46,170 nucleotides of DNA from Cytophagales bacterium (GTDB lineage Bacteria; Bacteroidota; Bacteroidia; Cytophagales; Cyclobacteriaceae), in NCBI GenBank assembly GCA_022360875.1, contig JAKSBZ010000291.1:1-46170 (forward strand), in the 5' to 3' direction. Positions 1 through 8,239 of this stretch are shown in pieces. The translations under genes and the position numbers were made by a program. Numbering within the stretch: the first letter of the stretch is position 1; each line of letters begins with the position of its first letter. The notes under the pieces were generated by a model that saw nothing but the letters and a program-made list of their open reading frames with translations, did no database searches and was not told where the DNA came from.

Positions 1-1
1 A

Positions 2-643
2 GAGAAGCCATGGGGCACGGGACATGCTTTGCTGGTGGCACTGGAGAAAATCAAAGAACCCTTCGCGACAATAAATGCCGACGATTTTTATGGAAGAAAA
101 TCCTTTGCGGTTGTTTCTGAATATCTGAAAAAACTGAATCCGAATGAAATCAGTCCATTGTGCATGGTCGCGTTTCTGCTACAGAACACTCTCAGCGAAC
201 ACGGCGGTGTTTCCCGGGGAATCTGTCAAAGAGGCAAAGACAATTCGCTGCAGGAGATCACCGAACGTCACCAAATCCAGAATACAAACGGACGGATTAC
301 CTTCACAGAAAACGGGCAAAGCTTCGAACTTGACAAAAACAGCCCTGCTTCCATGAATCTGTTCGGCCTGACACCTGCTATACAGCCCTTTGTAAAAAAA
401 ATGTTCCGAAAGTTCCTCGACGAACACATCCGCGAACCGAAATCCGAATTTTACCTGCCTTCCATAGTCAGCGAGCTCATTCACAAACACAGCACTCAGG
501 TAAAAGTGCTGGAAACGCCGGAAAAGTGGGTGGGCGTAACCTACCGTGAGGACAAAGCCATTGCAAAGCAAGTCCTTGCCTCACTCATCGATAAAAACAT
601 TTACCCATCAAACCTTTGGAAAACATGTCAGCAACACTCGTAA
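2..643 (+). CDS. Sugar-phosphate nucleotidyltransferase (5' truncated by window edge)
   Basis: The reading frame is open from the first bases of the window, so the N-terminus lies upstream. The first visible residues, KPWGTGHALL, followed by an NADDFYG motif, match the nucleotide-binding core of NTP-transferase enzymes that make NDP-sugars (GTGHA loop and a metal-binding Asp in NADDFYG). The remaining ~180 residues would complete the Rossmann-like domain. The gene overlaps the following kinase by 19 bases, so the two are probably translationally coupled. This fits a pathway in which the kinase makes a sugar 1-phosphate and this enzyme activates it to an NDP-sugar. The sugar and nucleotide cannot be told from the sequence. 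It could also be annotated as a generic nucleotidyltransferase-family protein. Confidence 0.8.
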   Translation, partial: EKPWGTGHALLVALEKIKEPFATINADDFYGRKSFAVVSEYLKKLNPNEISPLCMVAFLLQNTLSEHGGVSRGICQRGKDNSLQEITERHQIQNTNGRITFTENGQSFELDKNSPASMNLFGLTPAIQPFVKKMFRKFLDEHIREPKSEFYLPSIVSELIHKHSTQVKVLETPEKWVGVTYREDKAIAKQVLASLIDKNIYPSNLWKTCQQHS

Positions 644-1755
644 CACACGATCTGAACGCCATCGCTTCAGCTTTTGCCCTGCAAGGCCGAATCATCTCCA
701 TCGAACCATTCGGATCCGGCCATATCAACGACACTTATGCAGTTCGCACAGCAGAAGCTGGCACGCCGGACTACGTCCTTCAGCGCATAAACCATCAAAT
801 ATTTCCCGATGTGGAAGGCATGATGGACAACATCCAGCGGGTCACGCGGCATATCCGGCAAAAGCTAACGGACAAAAAGATAAAAGACGCAGACAGCAGA
901 GTGATAACCGTCATTCCGACTAAAGACGGAAAAAGCTTCTTCCGGGACGAGGAAGGAAATTTCTGGCGCATGCTTGTGCTGATTGCCAACAGCAAAAGCT
1001 TCGATCAAGTACAAAATACAAAACAGGCTTTTGAAGGCGGAAAAGCATTCGGCGAATTCCAGCAGCAGCTGGCCGACCTTCCCGGCGGTCCACTGACTGA
1101 AATTCTGCCCAATTTTCACAATGTGCTTTGGCGTTTCGACAACTTTGAGAAAGCGCTGAAAGAAAATCCAGCAGGACGCGCGGAAGAAACGGCCGAAGAA
1201 ATCGAGTTTCTGAAGGAAAGGATCGGTGAAATGCGGAAAATACAAGACCTTTTGGACGACGGCGCCATTCCTGTGCGCGTTACGCACAACGACACCAAAT
1301 TCAACAACGTCCTTCTGGACAGCAAAGACCAGGCGATGTGCGTCGTAGACCTGGACACTGTAATGTCTGGCTGCGTTCATTTTGACTTCGGCGACTCAAT
1401 TCGCACCACCGCCAATACCGGCGCCGAGGACGACCCGAACCTTGAAAATATTTCGATGAGCCTGGAGCTGTTTGAAGCTTACGCGAAAGGATTTCTAAGC
1501 CAGACCGTCTCTACGCTCACCGACACTGAAATCCGGCACCTGGCCTTTTCGGCAAAGCTGCTCACCTACATCATGGGCCTCCGTTTTTTGACAGACTACA
1601 TTGACGGAGACAATTACTACAAAATCAGCCATCCAAAGCACAACCTGCAGCGCGCCCGGGCACAGTTCCAGCTCCTGAAAAGCATGGAGCAACAATTTGC
1701 GCAAATGGAAGAAATAATTACCGATACAGTAAACTCGCTAAAAGAAAAAAATTGA
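625..1755 (+). CDS. NahK-like sugar 1-kinase, aminoglycoside-phosphotransferase fold
   Basis: This 376-residue protein has the aminoglycoside phosphotransferase/choline kinase fold. An N-terminal FGSGHINDTY segment resembles the loop of N-acetylhexosamine 1-kinases. The catalytic loop THNDTKFNNVL lies around residues 220-230 (His221, Asp223), and the metal-binding VVDLDTV follows at about 240-246 (Asp242, Asp244). ATG 625 is preferred to an in-frame TTG at 616. The start lies inside the end of the nucleotidyltransferase gene, which suggests coupled translation. Related proteins are sometimes annotated 'mucin desulfatase', a label the kinase motifs do not support. By family it should phosphorylate an N-acetylhexosamine or similar sugar at C1; the substrate is inferred only. 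It is convergent with the 1240-residue gene, with a single base between the two stops. Confidence 0.82.
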   Translation: MSATLVTHDLNAIASAFALQGRIISIEPFGSGHINDTYAVRTAEAGTPDYVLQRINHQIFPDVEGMMDNIQRVTRHIRQKLTDKKIKDADSRVITVIPTKDGKSFFRDEEGNFWRMLVLIANSKSFDQVQNTKQAFEGGKAFGEFQQQLADLPGGPLTEILPNFHNVLWRFDNFEKALKENPAGRAEETAEEIEFLKERIGEMRKIQDLLDDGAIPVRVTHNDTKFNNVLLDSKDQAMCVVDLDTVMSGCVHFDFGDSIRTTANTGAEDDPNLENISMSLELFEAYAKGFLSQTVSTLTDTEIRHLAFSAKLLTYIMGLRFLTDYIDGDNYYKISHPKHNLQRARAQFQLLKSMEQQFAQMEEIITDTVNSLKEKN

Positions 1756-1756
1756 T

Positions 1757-4700
1757 TTACCTGCCTGGAAAAGGGGACAGGCTTCTCTTTTCCCGTTTTC
1801 CAAAAACCGGCGACTTGTAGCCTGCCCGACCCGGACTCGCCGCCTGCGAGTTGCCGACTTTTTCCCTGAGCCTCTCCAAATCTTCGCGGTTTTGCTGTCC
1901 CATCAGCCTCGAAACCACAACCATCCAGTTTTTCATCAGAAAATCTGCTTCCTCCTGAAAAAGGGAGGTGTCTTCTTCAAAAAAGATATTAAAAATCTCG
2001 GGATGCTCAAGCAATCCAAGAACCGCCTCCATAAAGCCCTCCTCGAAATGCTGTATTGGAACAGCAATGTTAAATTCATTCTGAAAAAGCTCGCTTATAT
2101 ACCGACCTAGGCACCCCGTTTCCCCCTTTAGGTAACTGGACAGAATAGATTCAAAAATCTCCCTGAAAATTTGGCTCTGTCTGTTGACATACGCATGGAT
2201 CTCATCGGAGGTAAAAGACTGATCCGCTTTTATTGCTGTTTTTCCAGTGATTATCTGTTCCGGCATCATATCCTGAGACGTACCTGAGAGTGCTCTGTCG
2301 TCGATAGCCAGTACAGCCCAGTCATTAAGATCTGGTTCCGAAAAAAACATTGCCGGATCTTTAGCACCTGCTCTTTTCGCAAGGTCTTCCGAAGATTTCA
2401 CGTGAAGCACATATCTTTCATGAAAATAACTCATTTCATGTGGCAGTATTGCCTGGTCAAGGCCAACAACATAGGGCGATTGTAAACGCATGAAAAAATT
2501 TCCCGTGTTCAATCCGATTGCCAACCGGTCTCCGTTGCCCAACATCAAGTCGTAAAACGAAAGCTCACCTAGCGCTCGCAAATGGCTTGAGGTTAAATAC
2601 TTTGTCAATATCTGATTGCGCCGTTCATCGAAAAGATTTTTCCCGCTCATTTTTTCCATTATCATAATATATCCCCCCCGGTATCTTTTCAGTCTTTGGA
2701 CAAACATGCCGATTTTTTCCTTCCTTTTCAAATCAAGCTCTTCGAAATAATTCCTGAGCGCCATTCCCTCGTTTCCATCTGCCAGTTTCACACAAGCCTT
2801 CGGTGCCGTCACATTACTTCCAGCTTTTCTAATAAAATTGGAGGCAAAAGCCTCTCTTCCAATTTCCCTGTTGAAATTGATCAGCTTAACTACAAGCTCC
2901 TGCCCTTTGAAGTCTTTCAGGAAACAAACATGATTTCTATCCTTATCTACCTTAATAGACTTGATATTCCTCCATTCAAAATCAAATCCGGGCACCGGAA
3001 CTTCTTCCCGAAACTCAGCCTCTTCATAGCGCTCAATCATTTCGCGAGCCGCCAACTTCTCTCTCTCCATCTCTTCCGGCTCGTAAGCCGTTCCCCCGTC
3101 CTTCATTAAATAATCGGCAAGCGCCTCGTGCAGCTGCGCATAAATCAAGAATTTGTGCCGATTCTGATCATCCCGTACCACACGGTCGTAAAAGCCTCTT
3201 CCTCCAAAAACAACCTGCCTCGAACGGACATCTTTCCCTTCTTCAGATTCCGCCCGCTCCTCTTTTCCGGATTTCAAAAGCGAAGGCAAACCATGCTCAA
3301 GCCTAAGCACAGACTCTATTCTGGCCGCATTGTAAAACTCCTGCCAATCGGCAAAGCCTGAAGGATCCATGGAATGTTCTCCTTCTTCCTGTTCCCAGTT
3401 TTTTAGCTCATCGCGAAGCTCGCCACGCTGCCCGCTCAATCCATAACCCAGCAAGGCTTTGGAATAATCCAGAAAAGAGGGTGACAAACTTTTCTGAACA
3501 TAAACCTCCGGCTCTGCCAGAGGCGATTCCGCAGCCTCCTTTTGAGTTGTGCCTATCTCCGGTTTTTGTTTTTTTCTTTTAAAAGGAAATCCGGAAAACC
3601 AACTTTTTTTGGGGGACGGAGCGGCGTCCACGAGCAAAGGATAAGACTCATAATCGGAAGACGATGGGCTTGGAGGCAAAAGCGGCATCTTGGGAACCGT
3701 CAATTGATTGCTTACCCTGTTCTCATGCAAAGAGTTGGGAACAGCCAGAATCATCGGAGCTCCCCGGCCCGGTTTTATTCTCGTCTTTTGAGTATTTACA
3801 TCCCGAACAAAGCCTGCAAACCGGGCATCGCTTCCCCTAAAAGCATGGCTGTAAATTCCCGTATATTCACCTGACGCGTGAATAGGAACAATATATACCG
3901 GCCAGTTGCCGTTTTCTGCCAAGTCCATAAGCTGCCGGCGACCAATCGGATGACTAAGCAGTTTGGCGTGCATAGTATGGACACTTTTTGGAAATCCTTC
4001 GTCGCTGATGCCCTTTCTGTCAGACGGAAAAACAAATTTGTCTCTAACCTGCAGCAATGTCTGGTTATTCACCAGCCGCAACCAGAAATCCTGAATTTTC
4101 AAAAACTCTTCCTTAGTCAGCGAGTCTCGGTCCTGCAGCCACACTTCCCAGCCGTTTTCGATTGACCGGCGGACCAGCTGTTCGTGCTCACGCTTAAGCT
4201 CGTCCAGGAGATTCATTATAAATTCAAAAAGCGCAGCATATCCCCGAACATCTTCGCGATGAGCCAGGCTTTCCAATTCATAAAGCTCCTTCTCAATGCG
4301 GTTCAGCAACTCCATCTGACACAGCGTGTCACGGCGGTTTTGGGCGGTTTCCTCTCGCTTAAAAGCAGCGTATTTCCTCTTGGGCCGGACCTCCTCCGAG
4401 AGCTCTTCCTCTGATCCCGCCAACGCACCTCTTTCATCATCCGCGAATTGATCACTTTCCCTTTCAAGGCCGATCAGAGTAGTTTCGCTTTCCACAAACG
4501 AAAAAACTCCGTTTGAAGAATCGCTTTCTTCTTCAGGCAAAACCCTCAGCGTTTCCGGACTTTCGCTGCTGCTCTGTTCCTCAACCGAAATGCGAACCTC
4601 AGTCCCCTTCGCCCTTCTCTGGAGCTCAGGACTTTCCTCTTCAACTGAAATACGAACATTAGGCTTCATCCTAGGCTTCGGGCTTTCCTCGCCGCTTTCC

Positions 4701-5479
4701 TCCTCGACAGAAATGCGGACCCTGGGCCTTGACGGGGGCTCCGGACTTTCGCTGGCGCTTTCCTCCGTAACCGAAATATGAACCTCAATCTCGCCAGGCA
4801 AAAGCTTCCGAGTCCCGGATTCATCGACAGCAAGCATTCTATGCTCCGAATCAGACCGATCAAGCCAAAAACTGTCTTCACTCGATGATCTGCGCAACAC
4901 ACTGTCCGCAATCCGCCGGTGATCATCAACTTCTGTCCCGCGCATTCTTCTGCTTCTGAGTCTTGAAACTCGCGGTTCGTGTGCAACAGGCGACTCTTCT
5001 TTGGATTTTATCGGTTGCGGAGATCCGGCCACACTTTCTTTCACAGCCCTCATGCGATGAAGCTCCGTATCGGATCTTGTCAATCTTGCGCTTTTCAATC
5101 CAAGCCCCGGACTGGAAGACAGCGGATCGGGCAAACCAGACAAAGAGACCGATTTTTCCGGATACGAATAGCGAAGCCAGCTCATCCGTCCGTACTCGTG
5201 GATGAGCGATAGAACAACTTCCATCTTGTCCAGAAGCCCCATGCGATCCAATACCTCAACAAGCCCTTTCCTGTCCAGCTTTTCTCTCACGTCTGGTTCG
5301 GAGACCATACACTGAACCGGCAGCCGAAACGATGCGGCTGACAAACCGCTAATAGCTTCTCTGGATGACGGACTTATTGTTTTTTTTTCTTTAACTGTGT
5401 TTACGGTGCTGGCTGAATGGCTCCCCCGCGCGAAAGACTGCTTTTTTTTTTGAGTAAAAAATGAGGGTTGGTGCAACAT
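1757..5479 (-). CDS. Large protein with actin-fragmin-kinase/PI3K-like kinase domain; candidate effector
   Basis: I recognise no full-length family for this 1240-residue protein. It has no signal peptide or membrane segment. Residues 1-60 are basic and Ser/Thr-rich and end in LPVQCM. Residues ~229-312 carry four imperfect repeats around the core VRISVEEES in an acidic, serine-rich stretch. A helical segment follows at ~389-465. Around residues 500-735 there is an IGRRQL motif (Gly513) and an ESVLRLEHGLP motif (Glu728) reminiscent of M91-type peptidases but no HExxH; a proline-rich, basic insert (FKRKK) lies between them. Residues ~845-1060 look kinase-like: VVKLINF with Lys865, a hinge-like YIMIMEKM, GNGDR with Asp984, Asn994, and LDQA with Asp1008. 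That order (Lys, GNxDR, Asn, Asp) recalls actin-fragmin kinase and PI3K-like kinases. The gene stands alone, convergent with the sugar kinase and divergent from coaE. Function is inferred; a translocated or cytosolic kinase is possible. Confidence 0.55.
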   Translation of the reverse strand: MLHQPSFFTQKKKQSFARGSHSASTVNTVKEKKTISPSSREAISGLSAASFRLPVQCMVSEPDVREKLDRKGLVEVLDRMGLLDKMEVVLSLIHEYGRMSWLRYSYPEKSVSLSGLPDPLSSSPGLGLKSARLTRSDTELHRMRAVKESVAGSPQPIKSKEESPVAHEPRVSRLRSRRMRGTEVDDHRRIADSVLRRSSSEDSFWLDRSDSEHRMLAVDESGTRKLLPGEIEVHISVTEESASESPEPPSRPRVRISVEEESGEESPKPRMKPNVRISVEEESPELQRRAKGTEVRISVEEQSSSESPETLRVLPEEESDSSNGVFSFVESETTLIGLERESDQFADDERGALAGSEEELSEEVRPKRKYAAFKREETAQNRRDTLCQMELLNRIEKELYELESLAHREDVRGYAALFEFIMNLLDELKREHEQLVRRSIENGWEVWLQDRDSLTKEEFLKIQDFWLRLVNNQTLLQVRDKFVFPSDRKGISDEGFPKSVHTMHAKLLSHPIGRRQLMDLAENGNWPVYIVPIHASGEYTGIYSHAFRGSDARFAGFVRDVNTQKTRIKPGRGAPMILAVPNSLHENRVSNQLTVPKMPLLPPSPSSSDYESYPLLVDAAPSPKKSWFSGFPFKRKKQKPEIGTTQKEAAESPLAEPEVYVQKSLSPSFLDYSKALLGYGLSGQRGELRDELKNWEQEEGEHSMDPSGFADWQEFYNAARIESVLRLEHGLPSLLKSGKEERAESEEGKDVRSRQVVFGGRGFYDRVVRDDQNRHKFLIYAQLHEALADYLMKDGGTAYEPEEMEREKLAAREMIERYEEAEFREEVPVPGFDFEWRNIKSIKVDKDRNHVCFLKDFKGQELVVKLINFNREIGREAFASNFIRKAGSNVTAPKACVKLADGNEGMALRNYFEELDLKRKEKIGMFVQRLKRYRGGYIMIMEKMSGKNLFDERRNQILTKYLTSSHLRALGELSFYDLMLGNGDRLAIGLNTGNFFMRLQSPYVVGLDQAILPHEMSYFHERYVLHVKSSEDLAKRAGAKDPAMFFSEPDLNDWAVLAIDDRALSGTSQDMMPEQIITGKTAIKADQSFTSDEIHAYVNRQSQIFREIFESILSSYLKGETGCLGRYISELFQNEFNIAVPIQHFEEGFMEAVLGLLEHPEIFNIFFEEDTSLFQEEADFLMKNWMVVVSRLMGQQNREDLERLREKVGNSQAASPGRAGYKSPVFGKREKRSLSPFPGR
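1763..1790 (+). terminator. Possible terminator of the sugar kinase gene
   Basis: GCCTG at 1763-1767 pairs with CAGGC at 1778-1782, followed by a pyrimidine-rich stretch (TTCTCTTTT). It lies just past the kinase stop, inside the 3' end of the opposing gene. The stem is short, so the call is weak. Confidence 0.35.
4545..4795 (-). repeat. Four imperfect ~66-bp coding repeats (VRISVEEES motif)
   Basis: Inside the 1240-residue protein, four consecutive segments begin with (E)V-H/R-I-S-V-x-E-E/Q-S and continue with Glu/Ser/Pro-rich linkers of about 10-13 residues. The unit is about 20-22 residues. The copies differ at several positions, so this is an old tandem expansion rather than a recent identical duplication. 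The alternation of a short beta-prone VRISV core with acidic serine clusters suggests a flexible spacer or a phospho-acceptor region. Confidence 0.75.
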
Positions 5480-5588
5480 GCTAAAACTGCCGGTAAACTC
5501 TTATGAAAGCCATTTACGTCAAAACATGTCCCTTTTTTAATTGTTTTTGTCTTCCGTAATTTGAACTTTTGCTAATAAACGAAAGAAA

Positions 5589-6173
5589 ATGGTACGGATA
5601 GGAATAACAGGTGGGATAGGAACCGGTAAAAGCACTGTTTGCCGCATTCTTAAGTGCATGCAGATTCCCGTTTACGAAGCGGACGCCAAAGCCCGCGAGC
5701 TGATGGAAAGCCAGCCCGATCTGATTCGGAGCATTCGTGAGCTCTTCGGCTCGGAAGCTTATCTGGACAACCATCTGCTGAACCGAGCACACCTTGCTGA
5801 AACAGTTTTCAAAGCGCCAACTCAGCTCGAGAAGCTCAACCGCTTGGTTCACCCTGCCGTGCACGACGATTTCCGAAAATGGTGCCAACGACATGAAACA
5901 AAACACGCTGTTGTTGCCAAAGAAGCTGCACTTATGCTCGAAGAAGGCAAACCCGATGATCTGGACTACGTGCTGGCGGTGGTTTGTCCGGATGAAAAGC
6001 GCATTGAACGAATCATGAAAAGAGATCCGCACCGCAGCCACAGCCAGATCCGGAACATTATCTGCAGACAGCTCCCTCAGAATAAAATGCAGCAGCTGGC
6101 CGACTTTACTGTTGTAAATGACGATGCGCAGCCCGTAATCGAGCCGCTGCTTGACATTCTTAAGAAGATATAA
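5589..6173 (+). CDS. coaE: Dephospho-CoA kinase
   Basis: CoaE phosphorylates the ribose 3'-hydroxyl of dephospho-CoA, the last step of coenzyme A synthesis, in the cytosol. The 194-residue length is normal for the family. The N-terminus GITGGIGTGKST is the P-loop (residues 5-16), followed by the family motif YEADAKARELM that binds the acceptor, and by LNRLVHPAVH in the CoA-binding/lid region. The start ATG at 5589 is the only one compatible with the P-loop spacing. The gene is divergent from the kinase-like 1240-residue gene, with about 110 bases between them; no consensus TAnnTTTG promoter is visible there. Confidence 0.95.
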   Translation: MVRIGITGGIGTGKSTVCRILKCMQIPVYEADAKARELMESQPDLIRSIRELFGSEAYLDNHLLNRAHLAETVFKAPTQLEKLNRLVHPAVHDDFRKWCQRHETKHAVVAKEAALMLEEGKPDDLDYVLAVVCPDEKRIERIMKRDPHRSHSQIRNIICRQLPQNKMQQLADFTVVNDDAQPVIEPLLDILKKI

Positions 6174-6193
6174 GCCATGCCCATTGCGCCGCT

Positions 6194-7210
6194 TTACCTC
6201 GCGTACGCTTCCACTTCGTGCTTCAGGCTTGAACCAAACACCGGCAGGGCGATCTTCACAAGCAAGTAAAAATTCTGTCCCTTGGGACCGGGACGCATAC
6301 CAACTTCACCGGAATAGCTCCACGCAAAGTTTCGGTTATACTTTCCCATAAAACCTACGCGTCCGCCGACCGGAAGATACTCAACAGGCTCTGTGTCGAC
6401 GCGCTGTTTCTGATAGATGATTTCATCAAACTTAAGCCCGGGCATATAAATCAGGTCGGCAAACACGTCGATGATTCGGCCATCTGTCAGCACACCGTAA
6501 GACTGGTCGGGCTTTATGGCGATATTCTTGATCCAGCTCAGCGATGCTCCCGCATAAATGCCGGCGCCCCGCAGATATCCGAACACCGAAGACTCCGAGT
6601 CAATTGTCTTTTCTCCGCCGGCCTCCTGCGCCTTAGTCTTAAGCACCAGATCCTGATTTTTCAGCATCTGGTCAAAATTCACCGCCGTGCCGTAATAAAT
6701 CCCGCCAAAACGCGCGCCGGTTACTTTACGGAGCTTCACCGTTACGGGAATTTTTTCAGGCACTTTAGCCGCCCATCGGTTTTTCTTCTTGTAGCTCGAC
6801 TTGTACAGCACCAGCCTGGTTTCGGCATCCGATTCAATGTCCTTCAGATGATAAGTTGCGCCAAGCTCTGCATACAGGTAACTCTTTACATTTGTCTGCG
6901 CTTTATTGGAATTCTTAGCCAAATTCAAATTTCCGTCGAAAGAGCCCCCGTAGCTCGAACGGAACGACCCGATAAAATTAAGCTTATTCTTGTGGTAATA
7001 TTCAGCCTCCAGCCCATAGCCGGCAGTGATGTTCGTTTGAAAGACTTCCCCAAAAATTGGCATAAGCTTCACATAGAGTTTATGGATTTCATAAGGATCA
7101 TTGTAAATCTCAGTGTAAGTAACAGCCTTCATGGCTTGTCCCAAAGAGCGGTTCGCCGCAAGCACGCAAGCTGTCAAGCTGACAATAAAAAAAAGAACTC
7201 GTGAATTCAC
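6194..7210 (-). CDS. Putative outer-membrane beta-barrel protein
   Basis: This 338-residue protein has an N-terminal hydrophobic signal sequence ending around residue 25 (…RSLGQA). The mature part alternates aromatic and polar residues in short strands (for example ITAGYGLEAEYY, SYLYAELGATYHL, GRVGFMGKYNRNFAWSYS) separated by charged turns, and ends in strand-like segments (NFYLLVKIALPVFG). This is the usual look of a Bacteroidota outer-membrane barrel of unknown function. I do not recognise a named family. It is convergent with coaE across 20 bases and its promoter should lie in 7211-7462, where I see no clear -7 box on this strand. Confidence 0.6.
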   Translation of the reverse strand: MNSRVLFFIVSLTACVLAANRSLGQAMKAVTYTEIYNDPYEIHKLYVKLMPIFGEVFQTNITAGYGLEAEYYHKNKLNFIGSFRSSYGGSFDGNLNLAKNSNKAQTNVKSYLYAELGATYHLKDIESDAETRLVLYKSSYKKKNRWAAKVPEKIPVTVKLRKVTGARFGGIYYGTAVNFDQMLKNQDLVLKTKAQEAGGEKTIDSESSVFGYLRGAGIYAGASLSWIKNIAIKPDQSYGVLTDGRIIDVFADLIYMPGLKFDEIIYQKQRVDTEPVEYLPVGGRVGFMGKYNRNFAWSYSGEVGMRPGPKGQNFYLLVKIALPVFGSSLKHEVEAYAR

Positions 7211-7426
7211 TTTAAAAAAATTTATTTCAAAAAATCGGTTTTCCTACAGTCCCCCGCACACAGTCTCCCAGACAAGGATAACACATGACGCCGACACGCG
7301 AAAAAAACAGTGAGGTCATATTAGCAATTTTCTTCCGAAATGAAAAATCTTTGATAAGAAAGTAGTAATCTTGACGTTAGGCCCGAACAGAACAACATGA
7401 AGCCTCCAAAATTCAAAAGATTCAAT

Positions 7427-7434
7427 TATCTTTG
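7427..7434 (+). promoter_or_regulatory. Promoter -7 box of nfu (TATCTTTG)
   Basis: TATCTTTG matches the Bacteroidota -7 consensus TAnnTTTG and lies 28 bases before the nfu start codon. No clear -33 TTG is visible at the expected distance, so this rests on the -7 box and its position. Confidence 0.5.
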
Positions 7435-7462
7435 TCTTTGAATGAATTAATAAAGACCTGCT

Positions 7463-8047
7463 ATGAGCAACGAACAGACAATACCAGTTAATCTTTACCT
7501 GGAAGCCAGCCCAAATCCCAATACACTGAAATTTGTGGCCAACTTCATGCTAACAGAAGACGGCGTCAGTTACGAATTCCGAAACCCTGAAGAGGCTCAG
7601 GCTTCTCCTTTAGCCGCTGAAATTTTCGCTTTTCCCTTTGTTGAAGGAGTGTTTATTTCGAGCAATTTCATTACCGTCTCCAAAAATGCAAGCACGGAAT
7701 GGCTTGACGTACAAGCCGAAATCAAAGACCTTATTACGAGCTTTCTGAAAGAAAAACGCCAGGTTATTGATCCGGAAGCCATTGCAAGCACTCAAAAAGC
7801 CTGTGCCGATGATTCGGAGAGCGTAAGCAAAATAAAGACAATTCTGGACGAATACATCCGCCCGGCAGTCGAGCAAGACGGTGGAGCCATCACTTTCCAT
7901 TCTTTCGAACAAGGCGTGGTTAAGGTAGTGTTGCAAGGTGCGTGCAGCGGCTGTCCTTCGTCGACAATTACGCTAAAAGCCGGAATCGAAACGCTTCTGA
8001 AGCGCATGCTGCCGGAAGTGGAATCGGTGGAAGCAATCAACGGCTAG
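7463..8047 (+). CDS. nfu: Nfu-type iron-sulfur cluster carrier
   Basis: Nfu proteins hold a [4Fe-4S] cluster and hand it to client enzymes. This 194-residue protein has both expected parts. The N-terminal Nfu_N domain (residues ~10-100) starts with the signature PNPNTLKF (17-24). The C-terminal NifU-like domain (~115-192) contains GACSGCPSS, with Cys161 and Cys164 as the cluster ligands of the CxxC motif. The gene appears monocistronic with a -7 box just upstream. The two-domain form is the usual one in Bacteroidota and eukaryotic organelles. Confidence 0.92.
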   Translation: MSNEQTIPVNLYLEASPNPNTLKFVANFMLTEDGVSYEFRNPEEAQASPLAAEIFAFPFVEGVFISSNFITVSKNASTEWLDVQAEIKDLITSFLKEKRQVIDPEAIASTQKACADDSESVSKIKTILDEYIRPAVEQDGGAITFHSFEQGVVKVVLQGACSGCPSSTITLKAGIETLLKRMLPEVESVEAING

Positions 8048-8181
8048 CACCGCCCGCCTGAAGCATGTTCTTTATCTGGATGTTTGCTCAGGCAGTTATT
8101 TCTCATTGAACGCATGAGTTTCCCAGGCAGTCACTAATAATTCTGCGGACATCATGTGTTAAAAACCTCATGAAAGCTACA

Positions 8182-8196
8182 GGCGCTTCATGCGCC
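8182..8196 (+). other. Small hairpin upstream of the RluA-family gene
   Basis: GGCGC (8182-8186) and GCGCC (8192-8196) flank the loop TTCAT, giving a compact five-pair GC hairpin 44 bases before the next start codon. There is no following T-run on the plus strand. It may simply be leader structure. Confidence 0.3.
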
Positions 8197-8239
8197 GAGC
8201 CGTATTTTGCGGAGGTTTCATTCAAACGCCATTTTATAC

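Noticed and set aside
5514-6041. 175-residue minus-strand frame opposite coaE
   Set aside because: It overlaps coaE, whose P-loop and family motifs are clear; shadow frame.
7211-7462. Possible regulatory RNA or small gene between the outer-membrane protein and nfu
   Set aside because: Only the nfu -7 box is visible; no stable hairpin with T-run and no open frame with a plausible start was found.
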